Shown here: piece after piece, positions 1 to 7,753 of the stretch
How the letters are laid out: the number at the start of each line of letters is the position of its first letter
Position numbering within the stretch: the stretch's first letter is position 1
Origin: JAGLCW01 sp964427915
GTDB taxonomy: Bacteria; Caldisericota; Caldisericia; UBA6126
Direction: 5' to 3'
DNA length: 64,000 nt
NCBI GenBank assembly: GCA_964427915.1
Contig: CAYRWA010000030.1
Coordinates: 1 to 64,000 of the forward strand
Made by a program: the position numbers and the translations under genes
The notes under the pieces: model-generated
Databases searched by the model: none
Told to the model about the DNA's origin: nothing
The model's input: the letters and a program-made list of their open reading frames with translations, nothing else

Positions 1-60
1 CGGGATAAACCACTCACTCGCTTAGCAGGCGAGCACCTTCAGCCACTCGGTCACCTCTCC
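1..60 (-). tRNA. tRNA-Ser (anticodon GCU), 3' part cut off by the window edge
   Basis: Read on the minus strand from position 60, the sequence gives a GGAGAGG acceptor half, a D arm, and an anticodon stem CTCGC/GCGAG closing the loop CTGCTAA, so the anticodon is GCT (serine, AGC/AGU codons). The bases after the anticodon stem start a variable arm, as expected for the long variable arm of tRNA-Ser. The T arm and 3' acceptor half lie outside the window. Confidence 0.9.
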
Positions 61-106
61 AAACTACTACAAGGGTAAAAGATTATTTCCTTAAGTCAAT
101 ACTTAG

Positions 107-466
107 TTAATAGTTAATGTGTGTAACAGGAGCTTTTTCCCAAAATTCTTCGAGTGCGTACAATTTACGTTCTTCTGGCATGAATATGTGGACAACAATG
201 TCGCCAAAATCAGCAATCGTCCATGCAGGAGATTTTTCTTTGATAGGATATAGTGGCTTTATTCCATGGTTTCTTAATTCTTTCTCTAGCCGACCTACAA
301 TCATTTGTAATTGAGTGGTATTATCAACCGAACAAATGATAAAATAATCAGCTATCGTTGTCAGTTTTTCTACCTTCAAAAGAACAATGTCCTCAGCCTT
401 CATTTCCTTCAGTAGTTCGATAATAAACTCTCTTTTGTTGTCAGTGGTAAAATCAATTCTTTCTAT
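107..466 (-). CDS. rsfS: Ribosomal silencing factor RsfS, probable AUA start
   Basis: RsfS (DUF143/Iojap family) binds ribosomal protein L14 and blocks joining of ribosomal subunits when nutrients are short. The core matches the family: KAEDIVLLKV, then TTIADYFIICS, a WTIADFGDIVVHIF segment, and a C-terminal RKLYALEEFW. From the codon at 466 the protein has 119 residues, close to the family's usual 110-120. No ATG, GTG or TTG lies at a sensible distance from the ribosome site. A perfect AGGAGG at 473-478 sits six bases before an in-frame ATA (464-466). The only conventional in-frame start upstream, a TTG at 499, has no ribosome site and lies inside nadD. An ATT at 458-460 is a second, more distant option. 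The gene follows nadD, overlapping its end by 14 bases, so the two are probably translationally coupled. Confidence 0.9.
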   Translation of the reverse strand: MERIDFTTDNKREFIIELLKEMKAEDIVLLKVEKLTTIADYFIICSVDNTTQLQMIVGRLEKELRNHGIKPLYPIKEKSPAWTIADFGDIVVHIFMPEERKLYALEEFWEKAPVTHINY

Positions 467-1097
467 AGTAAGCCTCCTTGTAAAGATTATTAATATCAAT
501 ATACGATGCTACGTTGTTTGGTACAAGATACTGTATCGATTTTTTTTCATAAATCTTATTTCGAATCATTGACGATGAGATTTCTATATAGGGCATAGGG
601 AAAAAATGTATTTTGTTCATTGCTTCAGGAATACTTTGAAAGAGATTTTCCAAAAAGTCTTCAGAAATAGGGTCGTATTGTCTTTTTGCAACATAAAAAT
701 CGGTATAACTGAGAACTTGAACAGGAGACTTCCACGAAGGAAGTTTCTGTATAGAATCACTTCCTACAATGAAATGGAAAGAAAACTCATTGCACGGAAA
801 CTTTTCAGTAATGTCTTGCAAAGTGTCAACGCTGTAAGTAGGACGCTGCCTTTGTATGTCGCAAAGCAGTAATGAAAAATTTTTATGATCGTGGATTGCT
901 ATTTCTATCATTTGGACTCGGTGAGACGAGGGAGCTAATGCCACCTCAGTTTTATGCGGAGAAGCCCACGTAGGAATGAAGTATATGGTTTCTAAAGAAA
1001 AGAATTCTCTTGCTTGTTCAGCAGCAATCAAATGACCAATATGAATAGGATTAAAAGAACCACCAAAGAAGCCAATGGGTCTTTTTTTTAAAACCAT
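453..1097 (-). CDS. nadD: Nicotinate-nucleotide adenylyltransferase NadD
   Basis: NadD joins nicotinate mononucleotide to AMP to make deamido-NAD in NAD synthesis. The 214-residue product has the nucleotidyltransferase motif GGSFNPIHIGH near the start and the ISSSMIR motif near the end, both involved in ATP binding. Length is normal. The ATG at 1097 overlaps the last ten bases of obgE, and the 3' end overlaps the start of rsfS. The obgE-nadD-rsfS order is common in bacteria and supports a single transcript. Confidence 0.96.
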   Translation of the reverse strand: MVLKKRPIGFFGGSFNPIHIGHLIAAEQAREFFSLETIYFIPTWASPHKTEVALAPSSHRVQMIEIAIHDHKNFSLLLCDIQRQRPTYSVDTLQDITEKFPCNEFSFHFIVGSDSIQKLPSWKSPVQVLSYTDFYVAKRQYDPISEDFLENLFQSIPEAMNKIHFFPMPYIEISSSMIRNKIYEKKSIQYLVPNNVASYIDINNLYKEAYYRKN

Positions 1098-2395
1098 CGA
1101 AAACGCTTTCCGCCTAGTTCTACAAGGTCATCTTCTTGGATGCCATGAAATTTCAAAATGTTATCAATATGATACTTCCGAAACATTCTATAAACATATC
1201 GTAAGCTCCCCGGGTAGTTTAGATCGGTTCCTGCGATGATACGTTCGAGCCTAGGACACTGAACAATATAAATATCGCCTTCTTTTCGCACAAGAACTTC
1301 TTGATCGCCCAATGTATGAACCGAGTGACTTTCAACGGGGATATTTTTAGTGGGAATGGTTTGAAGGATATCGTACAAATATTGAATCAGCTGTGGCACA
1401 TGTTGTTTTGTTTTTCCAGAAATGAAAAAGAAGGGATGTTCGGTTGTTTCAAGATACTTCTGGAAAAGGATTGCATTTTTTTCTCCACGAGGAGTATCAA
1501 TTTTGTTACCACAAACAATGCTAGACTGGTGAAATAGCTCTTCGTCGTAATCTTTGATTTCCTGAAACAGGGAATTCATTTCTTGCACGCATTCGTCAAT
1601 TGATTCTTTGTCTAAATCAATAATATAGAGAAGGATACGACATCGTTCTATATGCCGCAAGAATTGAAAACCCAATCCTTTTCCTTCAGATGCTCCTTCG
1701 ATGATACCGGGGATATCAGCGATGGTAAATGTTTTTCCTATCGCAACCGAGCATACCCCTACGTTGGGCACAATAGTTGTAAAGGGGTAGTCTCCAATTT
1801 TTGGTTTGGCATTTGTTATTTGCGAAAGCAAGGTAGATTTTCCAGCATTAGGAAAACCAACAAAACCAACATCAGCAATTGTTTTTAGCTCAATGTAAAG
1901 TTCTTTTTCTTCACCAAGAGCTCCATTTTCAGCTATATGAGGAACATGTTCAATAGAGTTTGCAAAAGAGGAATTGCCTTTTCCGCCAATGCCTCCTTTT
2001 GCTATTTCAACTTCATCACCATGTTTGCATAAATCAGCTAAAAGCTTTATAGAAGGAGTTTTTTCAGCACCTGATTCGACCAGGTTTTGAGGGTCTGTTA
2101 TTTCGTATATGAGTGTTCCTGGGGGGACGGATAAATACGTATGCTTTCCTTTTCGTCCATTTTTTTGGTTGCCCTCGCCAGGTCTGCCACTTTGTGCAGA
2201 AAAGTATCGCTGGTTTTGAAAAACAGATAGGGAGGAAATACCCTGGTCAGCTCGGAAAATGATACTCCCACCACGGCCTCCATGACCGCCGTCTGGACCG
2301 CCTTTTTGGATATATTTTTCTCGGCGAAAGCTAATACAACCATTACCGCCATTGCCAGCTTTTACACGAATTGTGATTTCGTCAATAAATCTCAT
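1088..2395 (-). CDS. obgE: GTPase Obg/CgtA
   Basis: This essential GTPase acts in late assembly of the 50S ribosomal subunit and in stress signalling. The 435-residue protein starts with the glycine-rich Obg fold (GGNGGNGCISFRREK, GGPDGGHGGRGGS), then the G domain with the Walker A motif GFPNAGKSTLL at about residue 175, DIPG, and NKID. A C-terminal Obg (OCT) domain of about 70 residues follows. The start ATG at 2395 has a GGAG five bases upstream. It lies just after an intrinsic terminator that follows rpmA, so read-through or a separate promoter must supply its transcript. Confidence 0.97.
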   Translation of the reverse strand: MRFIDEITIRVKAGNGGNGCISFRREKYIQKGGPDGGHGGRGGSIIFRADQGISSLSVFQNQRYFSAQSGRPGEGNQKNGRKGKHTYLSVPPGTLIYEITDPQNLVESGAEKTPSIKLLADLCKHGDEVEIAKGGIGGKGNSSFANSIEHVPHIAENGALGEEKELYIELKTIADVGFVGFPNAGKSTLLSQITNAKPKIGDYPFTTIVPNVGVCSVAIGKTFTIADIPGIIEGASEGKGLGFQFLRHIERCRILLYIIDLDKESIDECVQEMNSLFQEIKDYDEELFHQSSIVCGNKIDTPRGEKNAILFQKYLETTEHPFFFISGKTKQHVPQLIQYLYDILQTIPTKNIPVESHSVHTLGDQEVLVRKEGDIYIVQCPRLERIIAGTDLNYPGSLRYVYRMFRKYHIDNILKFHGIQEDDLVELGGKRFRWF

Positions 2396-2412
2396 TGTGC
2401 TCCGTATTCAAC

Positions 2413-2445
2413 AAAAAAAGCCCTTTCCAAAAAAGAAAGGGCTTT
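2413..2445 (-). terminator. Intrinsic terminator between rpmA and obgE
   Basis: An 11-bp perfect stem (2417-2427 with 2435-2445, seven-base loop) is followed on the minus strand by seven T residues (2413-2419). It lies about 20 bases after the rpmA stop and ends about 20 bases before the obgE start, so it probably makes rpmA transcription partly independent of obgE. Confidence 0.85.
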
Positions 2446-2464
2446 GTATGGAAGATAGTTCTTT

Positions 2465-2719
2465 TTAGTCAACATCTGGATAAACAGATACTTTTTTACG
2501 GGATCGACCCCAACGCTCAAACTTGACTTTACCGGTGGCTTTAGCACACAATGTGTAGTCTCTTCCTTGCAATACGTTTAATCCAGGATAAATCCTGCTG
2601 CCACGTTGCCGAACTATAATACTACCGCCTTGTGCTATTTGGCCATCGTATAATTTTACACCAAGGTATTTTGGATTCGAGTCTCTACCATTTGTACCAG
2701 TTTTATTTTTTCTACCCAT
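2465..2719 (-). CDS. rpmA: 50S ribosomal protein L27
   Basis: L27 sits near the peptidyl-transferase centre of the large subunit. The 84-residue protein carries the family hallmark NGRDSNPKYLGVK and the GGSIIVRQRG segment. It begins MGRKNKTG and lacks the cleavable N-terminal extension found in most Firmicutes L27 proteins. The ATG is preceded by TTAGGAG at good spacing. The usual partner rplU (L21) is not directly upstream; instead the next gene encodes an unrelated secreted protein. A terminator follows it. Confidence 0.97.
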   Translation of the reverse strand: MGRKNKTGTNGRDSNPKYLGVKLYDGQIAQGGSIIVRQRGSRIYPGLNVLQGRDYTLCAKATGKVKFERWGRSRKKVSVYPDVD

Positions 2720-2759
2720 GCTAAACTCCTAACCATGAAAAATAAGATCGCAACTATTC

Positions 2760-2787
2760 AATATATCACAAAATAGATAATTTACAA
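2760..2787 (-). promoter_or_regulatory. Candidate sigma-70-type promoter of rpmA
   Basis: On the minus strand TTGTAA (2782-2787) and TATATT (2760-2765) are separated by 16 bases, about 40 bases upstream of the rpmA start. This is a sequence match only. Confidence 0.5.
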
Positions 2788-2793
2788 ATTGTT

Positions 2794-5109
2794 TCACAGA
2801 GTAATGGTTATCGTTTGTGTAGTACCTTCCCACTCGATAGAAGCACCAAACGCTTCTGCAATGAAACGTAAGGGTACAAATGTTCTCCCATTTTGAATGA
2901 CCGGAGGTGCTTCAAGGATGGTAGGGTTGTCGTCAATCTGAGCAATCGTTGAACCAATTTTCATGACAATTGTTTTTTCATTCAAAAGAATTGTTATCGT
3001 TTGTGTAGTACCTTCCCACTCGATAGAAGCACCAAATGCTTCTGCAATAACACGAATAGGAACGACTGTTCTCCCATATAGAATAAAAGGAGCAGCATCC
3101 ATTACTGTAGGTTCGTCGTTTATTCGGACTGTTTTGTTTCCTATCTGAAACTTGATAACAACAGTTTCTTTTGTTATGACAAAAAGAATGTCTAATTCTA
3201 CATTCCCTCCATTGGAAGTGAAAACTATTTTTCCGGTATTTTCACCTGCATCTGCCTTTTCAGGATTAAACGTTAGGGTGATAGTTTTTTTTCTTCCTCC
3301 AAGAAGGGCAAAAGATCGATCAGATAATCGCAACCATTGTGCATCAAGTTCGATAGACCCGTCCATTCTAGCTTCGCCATCGTTGTAGATAACGCAGTCG
3401 ATATCCACCTTCTCTTCTTCAGCTTCTACATACAGAATGCCATCTTCTCTGATAAAATCACTTTCTAAACGTATAATGGCGGGTTCTTCTATAATTTCTA
3501 CTGTGACAGGAATTACAAAGCTCTCGCCGTCGAATTCAAATACGATATCTTCCTGATACTCACCAATAGATAGTGCAGAAACATCCAGTTTAACAGACAA
3601 AATTTTCTGTTCCCCACTTTTTAATGTAAAGCTATCTTTTTCCATAATGATAAAAGATGGAATGTTTTCGATAACGACAGATGCAGTAGCATCCCCTTCG
3701 TTTGATATCGTAATGGACTCCTCTACTTCTTTCACTTTCTTTAAGGTTAAACGTCCTACGTTGATTTCTTCAATATCAACAATAATATCGGCTGCAATGA
3801 TAGTAATGTGAACGGTGATTTCTTTATCTCCACCGTCAGACTTGATGTATATATTCCCAGTATAATCACCTGATTTCAATTTGCTTGTGCTGACACTAAT
3901 TTTCAAATCAAAAGAATTCTCTGAAAAAGTTCGAGGAGTCGTTCGCAACCAATCTTCTGATGTAGAAGTAGTACCTGTTAGAACCCCATCGTATGCATTG
4001 GAGACCTTCACTGTCTGAAAAGAACTCTTACCCCGCTTTATCTCACCAAATTGAATTGTATTTGTTTCAATTTTTATTTGGGGCTGATGTAATACCTGGA
4101 GCTGAAAGGGGACATCTTTTTGGTAATCAGCCCCTTTCAGGGTGATTGTTCCTCGATATATCCCTGGGTCAAGATTATCCGTTGATAAATTGATTGTATA
4201 GGCAGTTTCTGACAAGAAGGGTATTTGCAATGTTTTTTGGAGCGAAAGGTACGACTCATTAATGTTAATTTCTACAGAACCATCTTGGGAACCACAATTG
4301 CGTATATGTAGCTCTGCTTTGGCGGAACTATTTGGCTTCATTTGTCCAAAATCAAGTTGATTGGGATATGAAGCTAGAACTGTTCCAAGGGGATTAATGT
4401 CGCCATTACCAAAATCGTAATAATCAGAATTGTCAATTCCAATGCGTGTTTCTACCCAGGAATATACCCGTAACATCTCGGTGGACCAAGTAGGATTAAT
4501 TGCAAGCGAAACCGACGTCGAACCAGTTCCGCTAATAGAAGGCAGGAAACCTCCGTCTCTAGTAACAAAACGGTGACGTTTTTCTCCATTTTGGGCTTTT
4601 GTATAGACAAAATCTTCTACTAAGCAATACCATATTTCAGCGCCTTCAGGCACATCTTTATATTCGATCTGGAATGTAACTTCTGTGTCGTTGATGGTAC
4701 TTTTGTCAATCGATATGGAGGAGTTGGCCCCCTTTGCTTTTGTATTCTTTATCACTTTTGTAAGACCATCGGAAGTTCTGTCGCTACAAAGTTTTGTATC
4801 AATGTAAAAAGAGGGGTAGGATGTCATAGATACTTTGTTAGCGCGTAATTGAGCAAATTTTGACACCATGTTATCGCCTTGAGGGGAGGGATGGTGCTTG
4901 ATAAGAATAAAATCTTTATCTCCATATTTTTCATACAGTGCATCAATAATTTCGCTTCCTCTAACACAAGGTCCGCACCAGGTGGCAGTAAATTGTTCAA
5001 CAAGAACCATTTTTTTTACAATCGCTTGTGTCTTTTCTAGGGGAAAGGGAATCAATAATGTTCCCACTGCTAACGATAGGCCTAGTAGGATCGAAAGTAA
5101 TCTTTTCAT
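2794..5109 (-). CDS. Secreted Omp28-like thioredoxin-fold protein with Ig-like repeats and two stalk domains
   Basis: A large exported protein (771 residues). The chosen ATG at 5109 has GGAGG seven bases upstream and opens a clear signal peptide (MKRLLSILLGLSLAVG...); the longer frame to 5184 would put 25 residues in front of it. After the signal comes a thioredoxin-like domain with an active-site WCGPC (VEQFTATWCGPCVRG) and a SYPSFYID segment, resembling Omp28-type proteins. About four Ig-like repeats of roughly 90 residues follow (NxGxxxGSV-type, Hydin/BACON-like). At the C-terminus are two copper-amine-oxidase N-domain-like stalk repeats, each with a GRTxVPxRxIAEAFGA-type motif. The CxxC suggests thiol-disulfide exchange outside the membrane; the repeats probably form an extended rod. 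Function otherwise unknown. Confidence 0.82.
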   Translation of the reverse strand: MKRLLSILLGLSLAVGTLLIPFPLEKTQAIVKKMVLVEQFTATWCGPCVRGSEIIDALYEKYGDKDFILIKHHPSPQGDNMVSKFAQLRANKVSMTSYPSFYIDTKLCSDRTSDGLTKVIKNTKAKGANSSISIDKSTINDTEVTFQIEYKDVPEGAEIWYCLVEDFVYTKAQNGEKRHRFVTRDGGFLPSISGTGSTSVSLAINPTWSTEMLRVYSWVETRIGIDNSDYYDFGNGDINPLGTVLASYPNQLDFGQMKPNSSAKAELHIRNCGSQDGSVEININESYLSLQKTLQIPFLSETAYTINLSTDNLDPGIYRGTITLKGADYQKDVPFQLQVLHQPQIKIETNTIQFGEIKRGKSSFQTVKVSNAYDGVLTGTTSTSEDWLRTTPRTFSENSFDLKISVSTSKLKSGDYTGNIYIKSDGGDKEITVHITIIAADIIVDIEEINVGRLTLKKVKEVEESITISNEGDATASVVIENIPSFIIMEKDSFTLKSGEQKILSVKLDVSALSIGEYQEDIVFEFDGESFVIPVTVEIIEEPAIIRLESDFIREDGILYVEAEEEKVDIDCVIYNDGEARMDGSIELDAQWLRLSDRSFALLGGRKKTITLTFNPEKADAGENTGKIVFTSNGGNVELDILFVITKETVVIKFQIGNKTVRINDEPTVMDAAPFILYGRTVVPIRVIAEAFGASIEWEGTTQTITILLNEKTIVMKIGSTIAQIDDNPTILEAPPVIQNGRTFVPLRFIAEAFGASIEWEGTTQTITITL
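2807..2862 (-). repeat. Internal direct repeat, copy 1 (stalk domain of the 2794-5109 gene)
   Basis: This 56-base stretch recurs at 2993-3048 with a single difference. It encodes the AEAFGASIEWEGTTQTITI part of the second stalk domain. Near identity at DNA level points to recent duplication or gene conversion. Confidence 0.9.
2993..3048 (-). repeat. Internal direct repeat, copy 2
   Basis: This is the partner of the repeat at 2807-2862 (55 of 56 bases the same), encoding the same segment of the first stalk domain. Confidence 0.9.
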
Positions 5110-5470
5110 AGTATATCCTCCGACATTTTCAAAGATGGATTCGTGGTTCATATGATTCATATCGTACAAATTCTTACTTTTCATTTACATCTATGATACA
5201 AAGCATAGTATACCAAAAAACTTTGGGAGGGCTATGATGAAACAACAAGTTCGTTTTTTTCCTTTTTTTTTGCATTGGTTTTTTGTACATCATGGCTTTG
5301 TTTTCGTAAAGCCTATACAAATAACTCACTGCAACTCTTTCCAACAACTTGCAAAAATTCCATGCAATGATTGAATGAAAGAATATTTTCACAAGCTATT
5401 TGGTTGATTGATGCTGCAGTGTTTGAAACAACACGAAACCGTCCTTCTTTCTGGGGAAGGACGGTTCTTT
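5110..5470. other. 361-base intergenic region
   Basis: This lies between two minus-strand genes. It holds a hairpin at 5437-5466 and an AT-rich stretch with a TATACT-like element near 5208-5213 that could serve the downstream minus-strand gene. A 72-codon frame at 5174-5392 has no ribosome site and no recognisable protein features. I see no RNA gene. Confidence 0.5.
5437..5466. terminator. Hairpin after the thioredoxin-like gene
   Basis: An 11-bp perfect stem (5437-5447 with 5456-5466) lies four bases after the stop of the minus-strand gene at 5471. On the minus strand the following bases are only moderately T-rich; the plus-strand side has CTTTTTA. It probably ends the minus-strand transcript, perhaps imperfectly. 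Confidence 0.55.
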
Positions 5471-6541
5471 TTATGATTTCATGAATGCTTCAATAGCTGG
5501 CTCTACCTCATCAACAAGGCTATCAACAGAGCTTTTATGGCGGATGGTAAGATCTGTATCAATGAACATAAGGTAGGGGGCAGAACCCAAATATAGAAGA
5601 TTGGCTAATGTTTTGTCTCCATCATAGATGACGGGCTGATCTCTTGCATAATCTTTGACAAACTTAGCAGAGTCTTCTTCACCTGCGTCGGTTATAAATA
5701 TGACCTCAACTCCTAAAGGAACTAGCAGGTCTCGTATAGTACCACACTTTGACTTGCATGTGCCACATCCTACGTCTACATAGATAAGGGCTGTTTTTTT
5801 GCCATACAAATCTTGCAAAGACCATTGTTTTCCATTCATATCAAAAGCTTGAAACGTTTTGACTTGATCCCCAACACTTGCTAGTGAAATTCCATTGGGA
5901 AAAAGCCTATCAAATTCATCTGCTCCCTTGGTATATCGAAATGCCACGGCGTAGGCTCGTAAGAAGCTATCTTTGAAATGTTCTGCAAAGACGGTCAAGT
6001 CTTCTTCATCAGGTTGAAAAATGCCATTGTTTCCAACGAGATGTTCAAGGGACATTCCTTGAAGTCTTCTAAAGAATGCACCCGTATAGGCCTTAGAGCC
6101 TTTAATTGAAAAGGAGCCCATAAGGTTTACGGAATACACAGCCATTTGTGCATCAAACAGTACAGTGCCATCGGGGAAATTGGGAATAGGAAACTGCACG
6201 GTGTAACCTAATGCCCGTTGCATTCGGTTGTCCCAAACTTCAGCTAAGGAGATGCGAAAAGAATCATGGGTATTCACTCTGTCTTGCAGAGTGACAGGGT
6301 TGGCCACCGTAAATGCTGCCTTTGATGTGGCTATTAGCATTTTATGTAAAGAAGTGTCAGCAAAGAAGAATGCTTTGCCTACAAAGTATCCATTCAGGAG
6401 AAGTGAAACAATGAGAACAATCACAATCCATTGCGCCTTTTTATGTTGTACAGGGGCATGGGCCTTTTTTTGTTGTGAGGTTGTAGGATGTGGTTCGTTT
6501 ATAGGATTGTGGTTGTATTTTTTTCTAGCCATGTTTAACAA
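5471..6541 (-). CDS. Membrane-anchored thioredoxin-like (redoxin) protein
   Basis: The 356-residue product has a charged N-terminus, one membrane segment at about 38-60 (QWIVIVLIVSLLLNGYFVG), a poorly recognisable middle region, and a C-terminal redoxin domain from about 230. That domain reads GKQWSLQDLYGKKTALIYVD then CGTCKSKC, so the active-site region has three cysteines rather than a plain CxxC pair. It probably faces outward and takes part in thiol redox chemistry or cytochrome c assembly (a CcmF-like gene lies nearby); that link is inference. Its start overlaps the aminotransferase end. TTG at 6541 has a close AGGAAG; ATG at 6532 (MARKKYN) is the alternative. Confidence 0.75.
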   Translation of the reverse strand: MLNMARKKYNHNPINEPHPTTSQQKKAHAPVQHKKAQWIVIVLIVSLLLNGYFVGKAFFFADTSLHKMLIATSKAAFTVANPVTLQDRVNTHDSFRISLAEVWDNRMQRALGYTVQFPIPNFPDGTVLFDAQMAVYSVNLMGSFSIKGSKAYTGAFFRRLQGMSLEHLVGNNGIFQPDEEDLTVFAEHFKDSFLRAYAVAFRYTKGADEFDRLFPNGISLASVGDQVKTFQAFDMNGKQWSLQDLYGKKTALIYVDVGCGTCKSKCGTIRDLLVPLGVEVIFITDAGEEDSAKFVKDYARDQPVIYDGDKTLANLLYLGSAPYLMFIDTDLTIRHKSSVDSLVDEVEPAIEAFMKS

Positions 6542-7751
6542 TTTCTTCCTTTATAAAAGATCCAAGACGCTTAATGCCTTCATCAATTAGTTCAACAGAA
6601 GGTTTTGTGAAATTTAACCGTGCGGTGTTTTGTCCAGTACCATCAGGGAAGAATGCAGAGCCAGGGATGTAGGCAACTTGATGTTTTTCAACTGCTGTAG
6701 GAAACAGTTTTTGTGTATCCAGGTATTCCGGCAAGCTACACCACAAAAACATGCCGCCATCAGGGGGTAGGATCTTGGTTTCAGAAGGAAAATATTTTTC
6801 TACTGCATCCAACATGGCTTGACATTTGACAGCGTAAGATTTGCGAATAACTTCGATATGAGGCCATAGATATCCTTTTCGTAAGTAAATATCCGTCGCC
6901 ATTTGAATAATAACAGGAGAACATAGGTCAACCGATTGTTTAGCAAGGCTTACTTTGGCAATGATTTCTTTCGGTCCAACAATCCATCCCAAACGATTGC
7001 CGGGCGCAAGAATCTTAGAGAAGGTTCGGAGGTAGACAACGTATTCGTTTGTTGTGTCAAGAGCTTTTAGGCATGGCAATGCGTCTCCTTTGTATCGGAG
7101 ATCCCCATAAGGGTTGTCTTCAATAATGATGAAGCCATATTCTTTTGCCAAAGCGATTACTTTTTTCCTGCGCTCTAGACTCATGCACACGCCTCCAGGA
7201 TTCTGAAACGTGGGTATGGTGTAGAAAAACTTGATACGTTTCCCTTCTTTTTGACGTCGTTTTACGATTTCTTCCAACTCTTCAACAGATGCACCATCCT
7301 TGTCAATGGAAACGCACTCAAAGGTTGCTCCGAATGTTTTGAAACTTTGGATGGCACTTAAATAGGTTGGTTTTTCTGTAACAACAATATCACCATCTTC
7401 CACAAATACTTGCGTTAACAAATTAATGCCTTGTTGAGAAGCTGTTGTAACAATAAGGTGATCCATATCTATGTTTGTAATACCATCATTTTTTGAAATT
7501 TCGATTAAGGATTCTTTTAGCGGTCTGTAGCCCGGTGTTTCACCATATTGTAAAGCAATGGGGCCATTTTCTTCGCTTAATGCTTCGTTCATGCATTCAC
7601 GAAACTTCTCAATGGGAAATAGTTTTGGATCTGGTAAGCCACCCCCAAGGGATATGATTCCTGGTTGACTTCCAAGTTTCAGGAGTTCACGAATAATAGA
7701 AGATTTGACACGATTGGATCGAAGAGAAAAAAAATCATCATAATGTAACAT
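6525..7751 (-). CDS. PLP-dependent aminotransferase, LysN/2-aminoadipate type
   Basis: A fold-type I aminotransferase of 408 residues. It shows SLGGGLPDPKLFP near the start, the QYGETPGYRPL motif, NPGG in the substrate/cofactor region, DNPYGDLRY, and the PLP-binding lysine in TFSKILAPGNRLGW. This set matches the group containing LysN, Thermococcus aromatic aminotransferases and MocR C-terminal domains. The substrate cannot be read from sequence; 2-aminoadipate, aromatic or branched-chain amino acids are all possible. The ATG at 7751 is preferred over GTG at 7757 because AAGGAAGG is seven bases before it. It follows the propeller gene with a gap of two bases. Confidence 0.88.
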   Translation of the reverse strand: MLHYDDFFSLRSNRVKSSIIRELLKLGSQPGIISLGGGLPDPKLFPIEKFRECMNEALSEENGPIALQYGETPGYRPLKESLIEISKNDGITNIDMDHLIVTTASQQGINLLTQVFVEDGDIVVTEKPTYLSAIQSFKTFGATFECVSIDKDGASVEELEEIVKRRQKEGKRIKFFYTIPTFQNPGGVCMSLERRKKVIALAKEYGFIIIEDNPYGDLRYKGDALPCLKALDTTNEYVVYLRTFSKILAPGNRLGWIVGPKEIIAKVSLAKQSVDLCSPVIIQMATDIYLRKGYLWPHIEVIRKSYAVKCQAMLDAVEKYFPSETKILPPDGGMFLWCSLPEYLDTQKLFPTAVEKHQVAYIPGSAFFPDGTGQNTARLNFTKPSVELIDEGIKRLGSFIKEEIVKHG

Positions 7752-7753
7752 AC

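Noticed and set aside
107..499. rsfS starting at the TTG at 499
   Set aside because: There is no ribosome site before it, and it would add 11 unmatched residues; the ATA after AGGAGG fits better.
5174..5392. A 72-codon minus-strand frame in the 361-base gap
   Set aside because: It has no ribosome site, a composition unlike its neighbours and no recognisable features; probably chance.
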